Position numbers and translations under genes: made by a program. This document shows positions 24,098-33,359 of a DNA stretch of 64,000 bases, piece after piece. The stretch is from positions 1 to 64,000 of the forward strand of contig CALEUL010000049.1 of NCBI GenBank assembly GCA_937921035.1, given 5' to 3'. The stretch comes from an uncultured Porphyromonadaceae bacterium (GTDB lineage Bacteria; Bacteroidota; Bacteroidia; Bacteroidales; Muribaculaceae). The number at the start of each line of letters is the position of its first letter. The stretch's first letter is position 1. The notes under the pieces were generated by a model, which had not been told where the DNA came from, did not search any database, and saw only the letters and a program-made list of their open reading frames with translations.

Positions 24098-24769
24098 ATG
24101 GACGACAAAGTGAGAATCTATGTTTTCGGGCTGTCCTACAGTCAGCTTCAGAGCGGCGCATATGCCCTTGTGCTGGCCGAGGAGAACGGCCGCCGGCGTA
24201 TACCCGTTATGATAGGCCCCGCCGAGGCCCAGTCTATTGCTGTCGCGCTCGAGAATGTGCATACCCCCCGGCCGCTCACCCACGAGCTTTTTGTCTCGTT
24301 CGCTCATGCTTTTGGCGTGAAACTTATCGAAGTGTACATCTACCGCTTCAGCGAGGGTATATTCTCCTCGGAACTCACTTTCAGCGACGGCGACCGTACC
24401 ATAAAGATTGATGCGCGCACCTCCGACGCCATTGCCATTGCCGTGCGCACACATACGCCAATCTATACGTCCGAGGAAATACTGCAGAAGGCAGGTTTTA
24501 TAATCGAGAACGAATCGATGCAGCGCGACGACAGCGAGGCCGACAATACCGATAGCGGTATCGATGCTCTGGCCGACGACGATTATTCCGCTCAGACGTA
24601 TGCCGACCGCAATGATTATATGGCGGAGCCTAATCCGGAGAAATATACGATAGAGGAGCTTGAGCGGATACTCGCGCGCCTTATCGACGAGGAGAACTAC
24701 GAGGAGGCCGAGCGGATAAGCCAGATACTGAACAAAAAGAAGGACCGCGGCAACAGCGCTGCGGTCTGA
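24098..24769 (+). CDS. Bifunctional nuclease-family protein with UVR motif
   Basis: A 223-residue protein. Residues ~1-135 are the DUF151 (bifunctional nuclease) domain, with RRIPVMIGPAEAQSIAVALE, RPLTHELF and ARTSDAIAIAVRT. The C-terminal ~35 residues are a UvrB/UvrC-type helical motif (EELERILARLIDEENYEEA). An acidic linker joins them. This fusion is normal for the Bacteroidota version. It follows mnmA by 6 bases. Cellular role not established. Confidence 0.85.
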   Translation: MDDKVRIYVFGLSYSQLQSGAYALVLAEENGRRRIPVMIGPAEAQSIAVALENVHTPRPLTHELFVSFAHAFGVKLIEVYIYRFSEGIFSSELTFSDGDRTIKIDARTSDAIAIAVRTHTPIYTSEEILQKAGFIIENESMQRDDSEADNTDSGIDALADDDYSAQTYADRNDYMAEPNPEKYTIEELERILARLIDEENYEEAERISQILNKKKDRGNSAAV

Positions 24770-24819
24770 ACGACATAAACACAATTAAATCATCATAAAA
24801 ATCTAATACACCGGTAATA

Positions 24820-26142
24820 ATGAATACTTTCGTGCTGAAAACGCGCCTTTCGTTGCTCGGATTCATTGAATTCGCCATATGGGGCGCTTATCTTACATCT
24901 CTGGGCGCCTATCTGGCCGGCATCGGCCTGAGCGAGAATATCGCATGGTTCTATGCCATCCAGGGCGTTGTATCGCTCTTTATGCCTGCCCTTGTCGGCA
25001 TTGTGGCCGACCGCTGGATTCAGGCTCAGAAAACCTTGAGCCTCTGCCACCTTATTGCCGGCGTTTTCATGCTCGCCGCCGGTCTCTACGGCATGTCGAC
25101 GGCACAGCCCGACGGAGGAATCCTGTTTGCGCTCTACACCGTGTCGGTAGCATTCTTCATGCCTACAATCGGTCTGAGTAATTCTGTGGCATATTCGGCA
25201 CTCGACCAGGCCGGTCTCGATACGGTGAAGCACTTCCCGCCTGTGCGCGTGTTCGGTACGGTGGGCTTCATCGTTTCTATGCTCTTTGTCAACTTTACGG
25301 GCTTTCAGAATACTGCCGCCCAGCTTGTAACGTCGGCAGTACTCAGCTTTGTGATGATGTTCTATGCGCTTACAATGCCCAAGTGCCCCGTTAACAAGAG
25401 TCAGGGCAAGGTGTCGCTTTACGATGCCCTCGGTCTTAAGGCTTTCGCTCTTTTCAAGAATAAACAGATGGCCATATTCTTTATTTTTTCCATGCTCCTT
25501 GGTGTTGCGCTCCAGATTACCAACGGCTTCGCCAATCCGTTTATCCAGAGCTTCGGATCCGTGGCCGAATATACCGATACCTGGGGCGTGCACAATGCCA
25601 ATGCCCTTATCTCGCTGTCGCAGATGAGCGAGGCACTGTGTATCCTGCTAATTCCTTTCTTCCTGCGCCGCTACGGTATCAAGGTGGTTATGCTCATGTC
25701 CATGTCGGCATGGGTTCTTCGCTTCGGTTTCTTTGGCTTAGGCAATCCCGGCGAGGGGGTATGGCTCTTTATCCTGTCTATGATTGTCTATGGCGTTGCC
25801 TTCGATTTCTTTAATGTTTCAGGCTCGCTGTTCGTGGACAAAATGACAACGAAGGACATCCGTTCGTCGGCTCAGGGCCTGTTCATGATAATGACCAACG
25901 GTATCGGCGCGACAATAGGCACCATTTGCGCGCAGGCTGTGATAAACGCCAAAGTGTTTTCGCAGCCGGCAGGCATGTCGCAGATAGAAGGGTGGCACCA
26001 GTCGTGGCTCATCTTCGCCGGATATGCCCTTGTAGTGGCAATTCTGTTCATGTTTATCTTCAAAGACCCTAAGATCGGTAACGTTCCCGACAAGGCAATC
26101 AAACAGGCCGAGAAGGATAACGCCCCGGACACCGCTATATGA
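24820..26142 (+). CDS. Nucleoside permease, MFS (NupG-like)
   Basis: A 440-residue inner-membrane transporter with about 12 hydrophobic segments and an N-terminus LSLLGFIEFAIWGAYLTSLG typical of the nucleoside:H+ symporter family. Other landmarks are PALVGIVADRWIQAQK, the MFS loop-2 region, and GFANPFIQSFG. The last ~20 residues are charged and cytoplasmic. It probably imports nucleosides for salvage. It overlaps rsmE by 4 bases. Confidence 0.85.
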   Translation: MNTFVLKTRLSLLGFIEFAIWGAYLTSLGAYLAGIGLSENIAWFYAIQGVVSLFMPALVGIVADRWIQAQKTLSLCHLIAGVFMLAAGLYGMSTAQPDGGILFALYTVSVAFFMPTIGLSNSVAYSALDQAGLDTVKHFPPVRVFGTVGFIVSMLFVNFTGFQNTAAQLVTSAVLSFVMMFYALTMPKCPVNKSQGKVSLYDALGLKAFALFKNKQMAIFFIFSMLLGVALQITNGFANPFIQSFGSVAEYTDTWGVHNANALISLSQMSEALCILLIPFFLRRYGIKVVMLMSMSAWVLRFGFFGLGNPGEGVWLFILSMIVYGVAFDFFNVSGSLFVDKMTTKDIRSSAQGLFMIMTNGIGATIGTICAQAVINAKVFSQPAGMSQIEGWHQSWLIFAGYALVVAILFMFIFKDPKIGNVPDKAIKQAEKDNAPDTAI

Positions 26143-26852
26143 TACGCTTCTACGCCCCCGATATTCTTGAAACGGCCAAACTGCCGGCCGAGGACAGTGC
26201 CCATGCCGTGCGTGTGCTTCGCCGCCGTGCCGGCGACGAGGTCGAGGTTGTCGACGGCCGCGGCGGTCTGTATATCTGCCGCCTTGTAACCGATGACCCT
26301 CGTGGCGCAGTTGTGCAGGTAGTGGAAAGCAGGGAACTGCCTAAGGTGTGGAAACCTAATATTACGGTGGCCGTCGCTCCTACCAAGCATAACGACCGCA
26401 TGGAGTGGCTCGTGGAAAAGTTGGTCGAGATAGGCGTAGACCGCATTGTGCCGGTGCGTTGCGAGCGTTCCGAACGCAAGGAAATAAAGACTGAGCGTCT
26501 GCAGAAGATTGCTGTGGCCGCCATGAAGCAGTCGCTCAAGGCTGTTCTGCCGCGCATCGACGATACAACGCCTCTTTCCGCGTTTCTGAAAGAAGATTTT
26601 GCCGGCGAGCGTTTTGTGGGCTATTGCGATGCCGCCACCGAGCGGCGTCTGCTTGCCACGGCGTATACTCCCGGCACCGACGTGGCCATTCTAATCGGCC
26701 CCGAGGGCGATTTTTCGCCTGCCGAGATTCAGGCGGCCATATCCGCGGGCTTCGTGCCTGTTACAATGGGCGACAACCGCCTGCGAACCGAGACAGCAGC
26801 CCTTGTAGGCTGCGATACTATCCATATTGTAAATCAAATATTCAAGAAATAA
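26139..26852 (+). CDS. rsmE: 16S rRNA m3U1498 methyltransferase RsmE
   Basis: SPOUT-class methyltransferase acting on U1498 of 16S rRNA in the 30S subunit, 237 residues. An N-terminal PUA-like domain (about 1-70, HAVRVLRRRAGDEVEVVDG) is followed by the SPOUT domain with KHNDRMEWLVEKLVEIGV, CERSERKE and the knot motif LIGPEGDFSPAEI plus LRTETA. It overlaps the permease stop by 4 bases and the kdsA start by one base (TAATG). Confidence 0.96.
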   Translation: MIRFYAPDILETAKLPAEDSAHAVRVLRRRAGDEVEVVDGRGGLYICRLVTDDPRGAVVQVVESRELPKVWKPNITVAVAPTKHNDRMEWLVEKLVEIGVDRIVPVRCERSERKEIKTERLQKIAVAAMKQSLKAVLPRIDDTTPLSAFLKEDFAGERFVGYCDAATERRLLATAYTPGTDVAILIGPEGDFSPAEIQAAISAGFVPVTMGDNRLRTETAALVGCDTIHIVNQIFKK

Positions 26853-27673
26853 TGTCCGCAACATTCAACCGACTTTCTCGCGGCGGAGGATTCTTCCTCC
26901 TTGCCGGCCCATGTGTAATCGAAGGTGAAGAAATGGCTTTTCAGATAGGCCGTCATATCAAGGATGTGTGCTCGCGTCTGGGAATACCGTTTGCCTTCAA
27001 GGGCAGCTACCGCAAGGCTAACCGCAGCCGTCTGGATTCTTTCACCGGAATAGGCGACCTTGAGGCTCTGCGGATTCTTTCCGGCGTCGGCAAGGAACTC
27101 GATGTGCCCGTGGTTACCGACATACACCTGCCTGAGGAGGCTGCTATGGCCGCGGATTTTGTTGATATCCTTCAGATTCCCGCCTTCCTTTGCCGACAGA
27201 CAGACCTGCTCATTGCCGCCGGCAGAACGGGTAAGGCAGTCAATATAAAGAAGGGACAGTTCCTTGCTCCGGCCTCCATGCGTTTTGCCGTGGAGAAGGT
27301 GCGTGCCTGCGGCAACGACGATGTGGCTGTTACCGAGCGTGGCACCACATTCGGCTACGGCGACCTTGTAGTTGATTTCCGTGGTGTGCCCGAGATGCAG
27401 GCGGCGTGCAATGCTCCGGTGATTGTGGACTGCACCCATTCGCTACAGCAGCCCAACACTGCCGGCGGCGTTACAGGCGGACGTCCCGAACTTATCGAGA
27501 CCATCGCACGCGCAGCCGTGGCTACCGGTGCCGACGGCCTGTTCATGGAAACTCATCCCGACCCCGCCAATGCCAAGAGCGACGGTGCGAACATGCTGCG
27601 TCTCGACCTCCTTGAACCGCTGCTGACGCGTTTGGCGGCCATACGTCGAACAATCGATTCTTTCGGCTGTTAA
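26852..27673 (+). CDS. kdsA: 3-deoxy-8-phosphooctulonate synthase KdsA
   Basis: Condenses phosphoenolpyruvate and arabinose 5-phosphate to Kdo 8-phosphate for lipid A-core assembly, 273 residues. Motifs: LAGPCVIEGEEMAFQIG, FKGSYRKANRS, VVTDIHLPEEA, QTDLLIAAG, NIKKGQFLAP, ERGTTFGYGDLVVDFRG and VDCTHSLQQPN. The start ATG overlaps the rsmE stop. A longer frame from 26624 is read-through of rsmE sequence and was discarded. Confidence 0.97.
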   Translation: MSATFNRLSRGGGFFLLAGPCVIEGEEMAFQIGRHIKDVCSRLGIPFAFKGSYRKANRSRLDSFTGIGDLEALRILSGVGKELDVPVVTDIHLPEEAAMAADFVDILQIPAFLCRQTDLLIAAGRTGKAVNIKKGQFLAPASMRFAVEKVRACGNDDVAVTERGTTFGYGDLVVDFRGVPEMQAACNAPVIVDCTHSLQQPNTAGGVTGGRPELIETIARAAVATGADGLFMETHPDPANAKSDGANMLRLDLLEPLLTRLAAIRRTIDSFGC

Positions 27674-27683
27674 CTCTTGTGTT

Positions 27684-28238
27684 ATGATTATCGCTTCAGC
27701 AAAACGAAAGGAAAATATAGCCGAATATCTGCTTTACATGTGGCAGATAGAGGATATTATCCGGGCCAACGGTCTGGATATGGATAAGATTCGCCAGAAT
27801 GTTATCAGCCGCTTTCCCGTGGACGACGAAACGCTTCGCAAGATGGCCGACTGGTACGAATCGCTGATAGACATGATGCGCCGCGAGGAGGTTGTAGACC
27901 ACGGGCATCTTCAGATGAACAAGAATATCATCGGAGAGCTTGCCGACCTCAACCGCCGTGTGCTTGCCGATCCCGCGTTCCAGGAGTATCACAAGGAATA
28001 TTACGCCGCGCTGCCATACATTGTGGAACTTCGCGCCAAAGCCGGCGACGCCAAGGCCGGCGAGATAGAGACATGCTTCAACGCCTTGTACGGAGTGCTG
28101 CTGCTACGCCTCAAACATGTCGAAATCAGTCCCGAGACAACGCGCGCCGTGGATTGCATATCGCGCTTTATCGCGCTGCTGTCCAAATATTTTTATCTTG
28201 ACGAACACGACAAACTGTTCAAGACGCCTGAGGACTGA
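27684..28238 (+). CDS. DUF4924-family protein
   Basis: A 184-residue helical cytoplasmic protein. The start MIIASAKRKENIAEYLLYMWQIEDIIRA (split here from its continuation at residue ~28) and KALP-like PYIVELRAKAG and ETCFNALYGVLLLRLK match the DUF4924 family, found across Bacteroidales next to kdsA-like genes. No catalytic motif is visible and the function is unknown. It lies 10 bases after kdsA, so it is in the same operon. Confidence 0.75.
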   Translation: MIIASAKRKENIAEYLLYMWQIEDIIRANGLDMDKIRQNVISRFPVDDETLRKMADWYESLIDMMRREEVVDHGHLQMNKNIIGELADLNRRVLADPAFQEYHKEYYAALPYIVELRAKAGDAKAGEIETCFNALYGVLLLRLKHVEISPETTRAVDCISRFIALLSKYFYLDEHDKLFKTPED

Positions 28239-28262
28239 CGTCCGCGCAGTGTATTCTTTCGT

Positions 28263-29417
28263 ATGGAAATAATCTGTCTTGTCCTGGCAGGAGCGCTCGT
28301 TGCGGCTCTGTGCCTTGTCTTTTATTACCGCGGGCTCCTTTCGGCAGCCCGTGCCGATATGGCGCGCCAGCGCGAAGATTTCGACCGAATCAACTCCGCC
28401 TCCGAGGCCCGCTTCAAGGAAATGGCCGCGCAGGCTTTGGCGACGAATTCCGAATCGTTGCGAAAGGCCAGCGTCAACAGCATGGCCGAGGTGCTTGCAC
28501 CCATGCGGGAGAATATAGAGAACTTCCGCCGCACCATTTCCGAACAGTATACCGAGGAGGCCCGTGAGCGTTTCGCCCTCGGCAAAAGTCTTCAGCAGCT
28601 AATGACGCTCAGCCGTGCCGTAAGCGACGAGACCGCCCGTCTGACATCGGCTCTGAAAGGTAACTCGCGCGTTCAGGGCGAGTGGGGCGAGATGGTGCTG
28701 GACAATATCCTGCGTGCCGCGGGATTCCGTAAGGGTTTCGAGTACACCGTGCAGGCTTCCGGACAGACCGACGAGGGCCAGCGCCTGCGTCCGGATGTAA
28801 TTATAAACTATGACGGAGACAACCATATAGTAATCGACTCCAAGGTGTCTATCCAGGACTATCTTAAAATGATAGAGGCCGACAGCGACGCATCGCGCGA
28901 TGCCTACGCACGTGCCCACCTGGCGTCGGTTCGCAAGCACATCGGCGAACTGGCGCGCAAGCCCTACCGCGACCTTGCCGGGCAGAATACCTTCGACTAT
29001 GTGCTGATGTTTGTACCCAACGAGGGCGCGTTCCTGAGTGCCATAAACCTCGACCCGCAGTTGTGGCAGACGGCAATGGACGGACATGTGATAATAATTT
29101 CGCCAACGCATCTGCTGGCAGTGGTGAAGCTGATAGAGCAGATGTGGCGCCAGGACAAGCAGAACCGCAACGCCCTTGCGATTGCCGAGGAGGCCGGAAA
29201 GATGCTGAATAAATTCAGCGCATTCCTCGAAGATATGGCCAGGATAGAGAAATCCGTCGGTCAGGCAGGAGAAACACTCCGCGAGGCGATGCGCAAGCTC
29301 AGCACCGGCACCGGCAGTCTTGTGTCGCGTGCGCAGAAGATAGAACAGCTTGGCGCCAAGGCCAAGAAAACGATGCCGCAGCGTTTCATAGGCGACAGCG
29401 AGGAGGAAACGGAATAG
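28263..29417 (+). CDS. rmuC: DNA recombination protein RmuC homologue
   Basis: A 384-residue protein. An N-terminal membrane anchor (about 2-20) is followed by a coiled coil (about 25-110) and the RmuC nuclease-like domain (about 125-320) with VQGEWGEMVLDNIL, RLRPDVIINYDGDNHIVIDSKVSI (given in two parts: RLRPDVIINY and HIVIDSKVS) and LMFVPNEGAFLSAI. RmuC limits DNA inversions at short inverted repeats in E. coli. The D...DSK pair fits a PD-(D/E)XK-type site. Same operon as kdsA. Confidence 0.92.
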   Translation: MEIICLVLAGALVAALCLVFYYRGLLSAARADMARQREDFDRINSASEARFKEMAAQALATNSESLRKASVNSMAEVLAPMRENIENFRRTISEQYTEEARERFALGKSLQQLMTLSRAVSDETARLTSALKGNSRVQGEWGEMVLDNILRAAGFRKGFEYTVQASGQTDEGQRLRPDVIINYDGDNHIVIDSKVSIQDYLKMIEADSDASRDAYARAHLASVRKHIGELARKPYRDLAGQNTFDYVLMFVPNEGAFLSAINLDPQLWQTAMDGHVIIISPTHLLAVVKLIEQMWRQDKQNRNALAIAEEAGKMLNKFSAFLEDMARIEKSVGQAGETLREAMRKLSTGTGSLVSRAQKIEQLGAKAKKTMPQRFIGDSEEETE

Positions 29418-29475
29418 ACGGTGAACAAGCGGAGCCTGTGTGTGTTTATTTAATAAACATACATTCAGCTCCATT

Positions 29476-29973
29476 ATGAATAAAACTGGAATTTTCTATG
29501 CTTCGGCCACAGGTACAACGGCCGATATAGCACGACGCATAGCCAACGCACTCGGCGTTGCCGATGCCGACGTTTACGATGTCGCCGACACCGCACCCGA
29601 TCGTCTTGGCGAATACGACACTATTATAATCGGTTCTTCCACATACGGAAGCGGCGATTTAGAGGATGATATGGCCGATTTTCTCGACGGTGCTTCAGCT
29701 CTGTCGCTCAAAGGAAAGAAGATAGCTGTGTTTGGCTGTGGCGACGAAACAATGTCGGACACATTCTGCAACGCCGTAGGCACGATATACAGACGGCTGG
29801 AGGGCACCGGAGCAACTATGATAGGCCAATTCCCCGCTACAGGTTATACATTCGAGGAATCATCCGCAGCCGACGGAGCCACGATGGTAGGTCTGGTAAT
29901 AGACGAGGTGAACCATCCCGAACTTACAGACAAGCGCATAGCGCAGTGGGTGGAACAGATTGGCAAGGAATAA
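29476..29973 (+). CDS. fldA: Flavodoxin
   Basis: A 165-residue FMN electron carrier. The phosphate-binding loop is FYASATGTTADIA (family T/S-x-T-G-x-T). The aromatic-loop regions are GSSTYGSGDLEDDM and FGCGDETMSDTFCNAVG. Start 29476 is the ATG before NKTGIFYAS; an upstream in-frame ATG at 29440 would add 12 unlike residues. It is last in the + strand run and ends at a shared terminator. Confidence 0.93.
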   Translation: MNKTGIFYASATGTTADIARRIANALGVADADVYDVADTAPDRLGEYDTIIIGSSTYGSGDLEDDMADFLDGASALSLKGKKIAVFGCGDETMSDTFCNAVGTIYRRLEGTGATMIGQFPATGYTFEESSAADGATMVGLVIDEVNHPELTDKRIAQWVEQIGKE

Positions 29974-30003
29974 GAAGGTATATACCCTTCGTCCATAAAA
30001 GGG

Positions 30004-30041
30004 AAAAAAAGTGGTCCGACGTTCGCCGGACCACTTTTTTT
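30004..30041. terminator. Bidirectional terminator between fldA and ferritin
   Basis: GTGGTCCG (30011-30018) pairs with CGGACCAC (30027-30034), with an A-run before and a T-run after, so it works on both strands of this convergent pair. Confidence 0.9.
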
Positions 30042-30055
30042 GCATAGTTTTTTTA

Positions 30056-30577
30056 TTATTCCTTGGCTGCCAGAGGAGAGGGCACTGTGTAGGTGCGGGC
30101 GGCAAGTTCCTGGTCGAGGGTGTAGAGTGCAAGGCCGTCGTTGCCGATGAGTTTCAGACGGTCGATGATGTTGTGTGCGTTCTCTTCTTCTTCTACCTGC
30201 TCGGAAACGAACCAGTCGAGTTTTCCGCGTGTGGCATAGTCGTGTTCAGCCTCAGCGATGGCATAGAGGTTGTTGATGAGTGCTGTAACTTTTTCCTCGT
30301 GAGCCAGAGTGTTCTCGAAAGCAGCCAATGGCGATTCCCATGTTGTGGGGACGGCGTCGATGGCCTTGAGTTCCACGCGGCCTCCGCGGCTAAGAAGATA
30401 GTTGATGAAGATTTCGGCATGAGCCTGTTCTTCCTTGAACTGGATGCGGTACCAGTTTGCGATTCCGTGGTGGCCTTCGGCTTCGAAATGCATGCCCATA
30501 GCAAGATAGAGGTATGCCGACCAGAATTCTGCATTGATCTGGGCGTTGATTGCGTCTTGAATTTTAGGACTGATCAT
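30056..30577 (-). CDS. ftnA: Bacterial non-haem ferritin
   Basis: Iron-storage protein forming a 24-subunit shell, 173 residues. The ferroxidase residues are visible: E17-type in NAEFWSAYLYL, the EEQAHAE helix (E, H) and the EQVEEEENAH segment. The C-terminal ~10 residues are short and polar. It is separated from the next minus-strand gene by 28 bases but shares no function with it. It buffers iron against peroxide damage. Confidence 0.95.
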   Translation of the reverse strand: MISPKIQDAINAQINAEFWSAYLYLAMGMHFEAEGHHGIANWYRIQFKEEQAHAEIFINYLLSRGGRVELKAIDAVPTTWESPLAAFENTLAHEEKVTALINNLYAIAEAEHDYATRGKLDWFVSEQVEEEENAHNIIDRLKLIGNDGLALYTLDQELAARTYTVPSPLAAKE

Positions 30578-30605
30578 TTTGTTGAGTATTAAAGATTGTT
30601 GTATG

Positions 30606-33323
30606 TTAGAGTACGGCTTTCAGTGCAGTTTTTGCACCGTTGGAGGTCGTTGTTTCAATAATGTATGCTCCTGCGGGAAGGTTTACGGTGTATACGCTGC
30701 CGGCAGCGGGAGCTGTGGCGATATGTGCGGCTTCGGCGCCGGCGATGTCGTAGATTACTATCGATGCTACGTTGTCGGCGAGCACGCGGATGCTGTGGCC
30801 TTCAATGGCTATTGGAGCGGTGCCGCAGGCCACATCTTCGATGCCGGAGTTTTCGGAACTGTATACAAAGCTTACTGTTGGTCCGAAGCCCGAGTCCTTC
30901 GACGAGCTGTCGATACTGCGGTAGAACGATTTCGCGCGTACGTAGTATGTCTCGCCGTCGACAAGCGCTTTGGTGCCGAGTTTTATTTCGGCAGCAGTCT
31001 TGGGATCGGTGAATGTTTCCAGATCCAGACGAGTGCTTATGTAGCTTGTGCGGGCAGGGAACGATTCTGACGATGAAACCTCCACGCGCAACTGCGATGC
31101 GCCGGCGACGTCGCCGAGAGTGATGTGCTGGTCGGAGTACAGGATGCCGTCGGCGCCGGGAGTAACTATAACAGGCACTCGCGGTTCCATTTCCAAGGTT
31201 GTGAACTGGATTATCGGGCAAGTCTTCTCAACTCCGCCGAGGGTGTAGCGCATGCGTGCGTAGTAAGTTGACGCAGCTTTCAGTTTATTCTCGGGAACGG
31301 TAACCTGTCCCTTGCCGGGGCATGTGAGAACCATCTCGTTGTCGTTGAAGGCTTCGGATGTGGCGATTTCAAGGATGACGTCGCGGTCGGGGATTGATGT
31401 AACGAAAGTTGGAGTGAGGCTCAGATTCGTCTCGCCTGAAGCGGGAGAGACAATGAGCAGATTGCTTGCGAAGAAGTCGTATACTTCGGAAACGCCGTCG
31501 GCCTTTCCGGCGCCGCAGGCACGTACGCGCCAGTAGACGGGCACACCTACGGGCAGAGTAAAGAAGTTCTCGGTGCTTATGCTGGTTGTTGTGCTGCTGC
31601 GCTGGTCTATGCGCTGCTTCATTTCTTTGTCGGTAGCTATTTCCACAATATATTCGGTTGCGCCTTCAACAGCATTCCATTCATAGTTGAACGGAACTTC
31701 GGCAGTGATGCCGCCGATGGGGAAGGTTGCTTCGGGAGCGCCGAGAGCCTCGGTAGCCACGCCCAGGATGGCAGGCGAGTATTCGTTGCCGTATCGGTCG
31801 AGGGCGCACACGGCATAGCGGCAACCGGTAAGTGCCGCAGCGGGAATGGTGAATTCGTTCGAGTAGCTTACGCCGAGCAGATACTCGGCCTCGCGCATGA
31901 AGTTTGCGGTGGGCATTTCCTCGGGGAAGGCATATATTGTGTAGCGCATATTGTCCATGCCTTTCCAGGAGAGGGTGGAGCCGCTGCGCTGCAGATCTTC
32001 CACAAGGCCGACAGCCTCGGTGCTTTGCCATGTCATGGCAGGAACAAGTGCCGGAGTATTGAAAACCGTGTTCTTAAGATAATGTCCGAACTTGGGCGAT
32101 ACGTTGTAGATGTATTTTGCAGAGTAGAAAATAGAACCGGGAGCGTCGTTCTGGTCGTATTCGCGGTTGGCGAGCACCTCGTTGGCATATTCCGAGTACG
32201 AAGCGCTGTTAGGACCGGAAGCCTTTGCATCGAGCATTCCTTCTTCGGCAGCGGAGAGGCCTGGAGCCTTGCTGCTGAGTGTGAGCGACGAAATGGAGTG
32301 GGATACATACAGGTGGCGCTGCCATTTGTGTGCTACCATGCTCCACCATTCGGCTGCCTCGCCGTAGTTTGTGCCGTTTCCTAAGGTCCAGTATATCTGT
32401 GGCGAGATAAAGTCGAGCGTGCCGCGCGATACCCATGCGATAGGATCGGAGAAAATACCGTTGTACTGCCAGTCGGAGCCGGTGGGGCAGCGGGGTATGC
32501 CGTAGCTGCGGGCTACGTTTGCGTCGGTGCAGGCTATGCCGGCGGGAGATACGCCGAAACGTACCCACGGTTTTGTGCTTTTTACGGTGGAGTATACCTT
32601 TGCGATCATATCGTTGACGTTCTCGCGGCGCCAGTCGCCTATAGACAGTTTACCTCCGCCGTCGGTGTAGGCTTTATAGAGGTTGCCGTCGTGGCTTTCG
32701 GTTGTTCCCTGAAGATAGAAATAGTCATCGAAAAGGAGGCCGTCGATATCGTAGTTGGTAACGATTTCCTTGATGATGTCGCATATGCGCTGTGTTACCT
32801 CGGGGAGGCCCGGATTGAGGATGGAGGCGCTGCCGACGTCCATAACCCACTCGGGTTTGGTCTTGCGGTAGCAGTCGGGATCGTCGTTCCATTGTCCGAT
32901 AACAGATTCGTACCGGTAAGGGTTGATCCATGCATGGCACTCGAGACCGCGCTTGTGGCATTCTTCAACAACGAATTCCAGGGGGTCCCATCCGGGGTCC
33001 ATGCCGCGGGTGCTTACAAGGTCGGCCGACCAGGGCTCGTAGCTGGATTTGTACATGGCGTCGCAGCGCGATCGAACCTGAAAGTTTATTGCGTTGAAGT
33101 TGTTGACATACAGCGAGTCGAGCAACTTTATCATTCCGTCTTTCTGTTTTTTGATCTGAGAGGCGTTGCCGGTTTCGCTGATAGTGATGCCTGGCCAGTC
33201 CAGACGCCACACAGTGGCAACCCAGGCCGAGCGCATCTCGCGTTTCTGAGGAGTGTTTTCTGCCGATACTGTCAATGGAAGGAGCAGTGCGGCAAGAAGG
33301 ATTGCAATAAGTTTTGATTTCAT
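30606..33323 (-). CDS. Secreted GH10-like (GHL10/DUF187) protein with type IX-like sorting domain
   Basis: A 905-residue exported protein. The signal peptide (about 1-21) is followed by a glycosyl-hydrolase-like 10 domain (about 25-400) starting KREMRSAWVATVWRLDWPG, with INFQVRSRCDAMY, CHAWINPYR and DGLLFDDYFY. Fibronectin-like beta domains follow (about 430-800). The last ~70 residues form a C-terminal sorting domain (IYDIAGAEA, then LPAGAYIIET) of the type IX secretion kind. It probably cleaves or binds a cell-wall or host glycan (family-level inference). It is last in the minus-strand run with the GT39 and M6 genes. Confidence 0.85.
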   Translation of the reverse strand: MKSKLIAILLAALLLPLTVSAENTPQKREMRSAWVATVWRLDWPGITISETGNASQIKKQKDGMIKLLDSLYVNNFNAINFQVRSRCDAMYKSSYEPWSADLVSTRGMDPGWDPLEFVVEECHKRGLECHAWINPYRYESVIGQWNDDPDCYRKTKPEWVMDVGSASILNPGLPEVTQRICDIIKEIVTNYDIDGLLFDDYFYLQGTTESHDGNLYKAYTDGGGKLSIGDWRRENVNDMIAKVYSTVKSTKPWVRFGVSPAGIACTDANVARSYGIPRCPTGSDWQYNGIFSDPIAWVSRGTLDFISPQIYWTLGNGTNYGEAAEWWSMVAHKWQRHLYVSHSISSLTLSSKAPGLSAAEEGMLDAKASGPNSASYSEYANEVLANREYDQNDAPGSIFYSAKYIYNVSPKFGHYLKNTVFNTPALVPAMTWQSTEAVGLVEDLQRSGSTLSWKGMDNMRYTIYAFPEEMPTANFMREAEYLLGVSYSNEFTIPAAALTGCRYAVCALDRYGNEYSPAILGVATEALGAPEATFPIGGITAEVPFNYEWNAVEGATEYIVEIATDKEMKQRIDQRSSTTTSISTENFFTLPVGVPVYWRVRACGAGKADGVSEVYDFFASNLLIVSPASGETNLSLTPTFVTSIPDRDVILEIATSEAFNDNEMVLTCPGKGQVTVPENKLKAASTYYARMRYTLGGVEKTCPIIQFTTLEMEPRVPVIVTPGADGILYSDQHITLGDVAGASQLRVEVSSSESFPARTSYISTRLDLETFTDPKTAAEIKLGTKALVDGETYYVRAKSFYRSIDSSSKDSGFGPTVSFVYSSENSGIEDVACGTAPIAIEGHSIRVLADNVASIVIYDIAGAEAAHIATAPAAGSVYTVNLPAGAYIIETTTSNGAKTALKAVL

Positions 33324-33359
33324 AGTTGGATTTATCGGGTTAAGTTTTTTTGATAATGT

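Noticed and set aside
23666..24784. 372-residue minus-strand frame opposite mnmA and the bifunctional nuclease gene
   Set aside because: Spans two well-supported genes in antisense and shows no domain.
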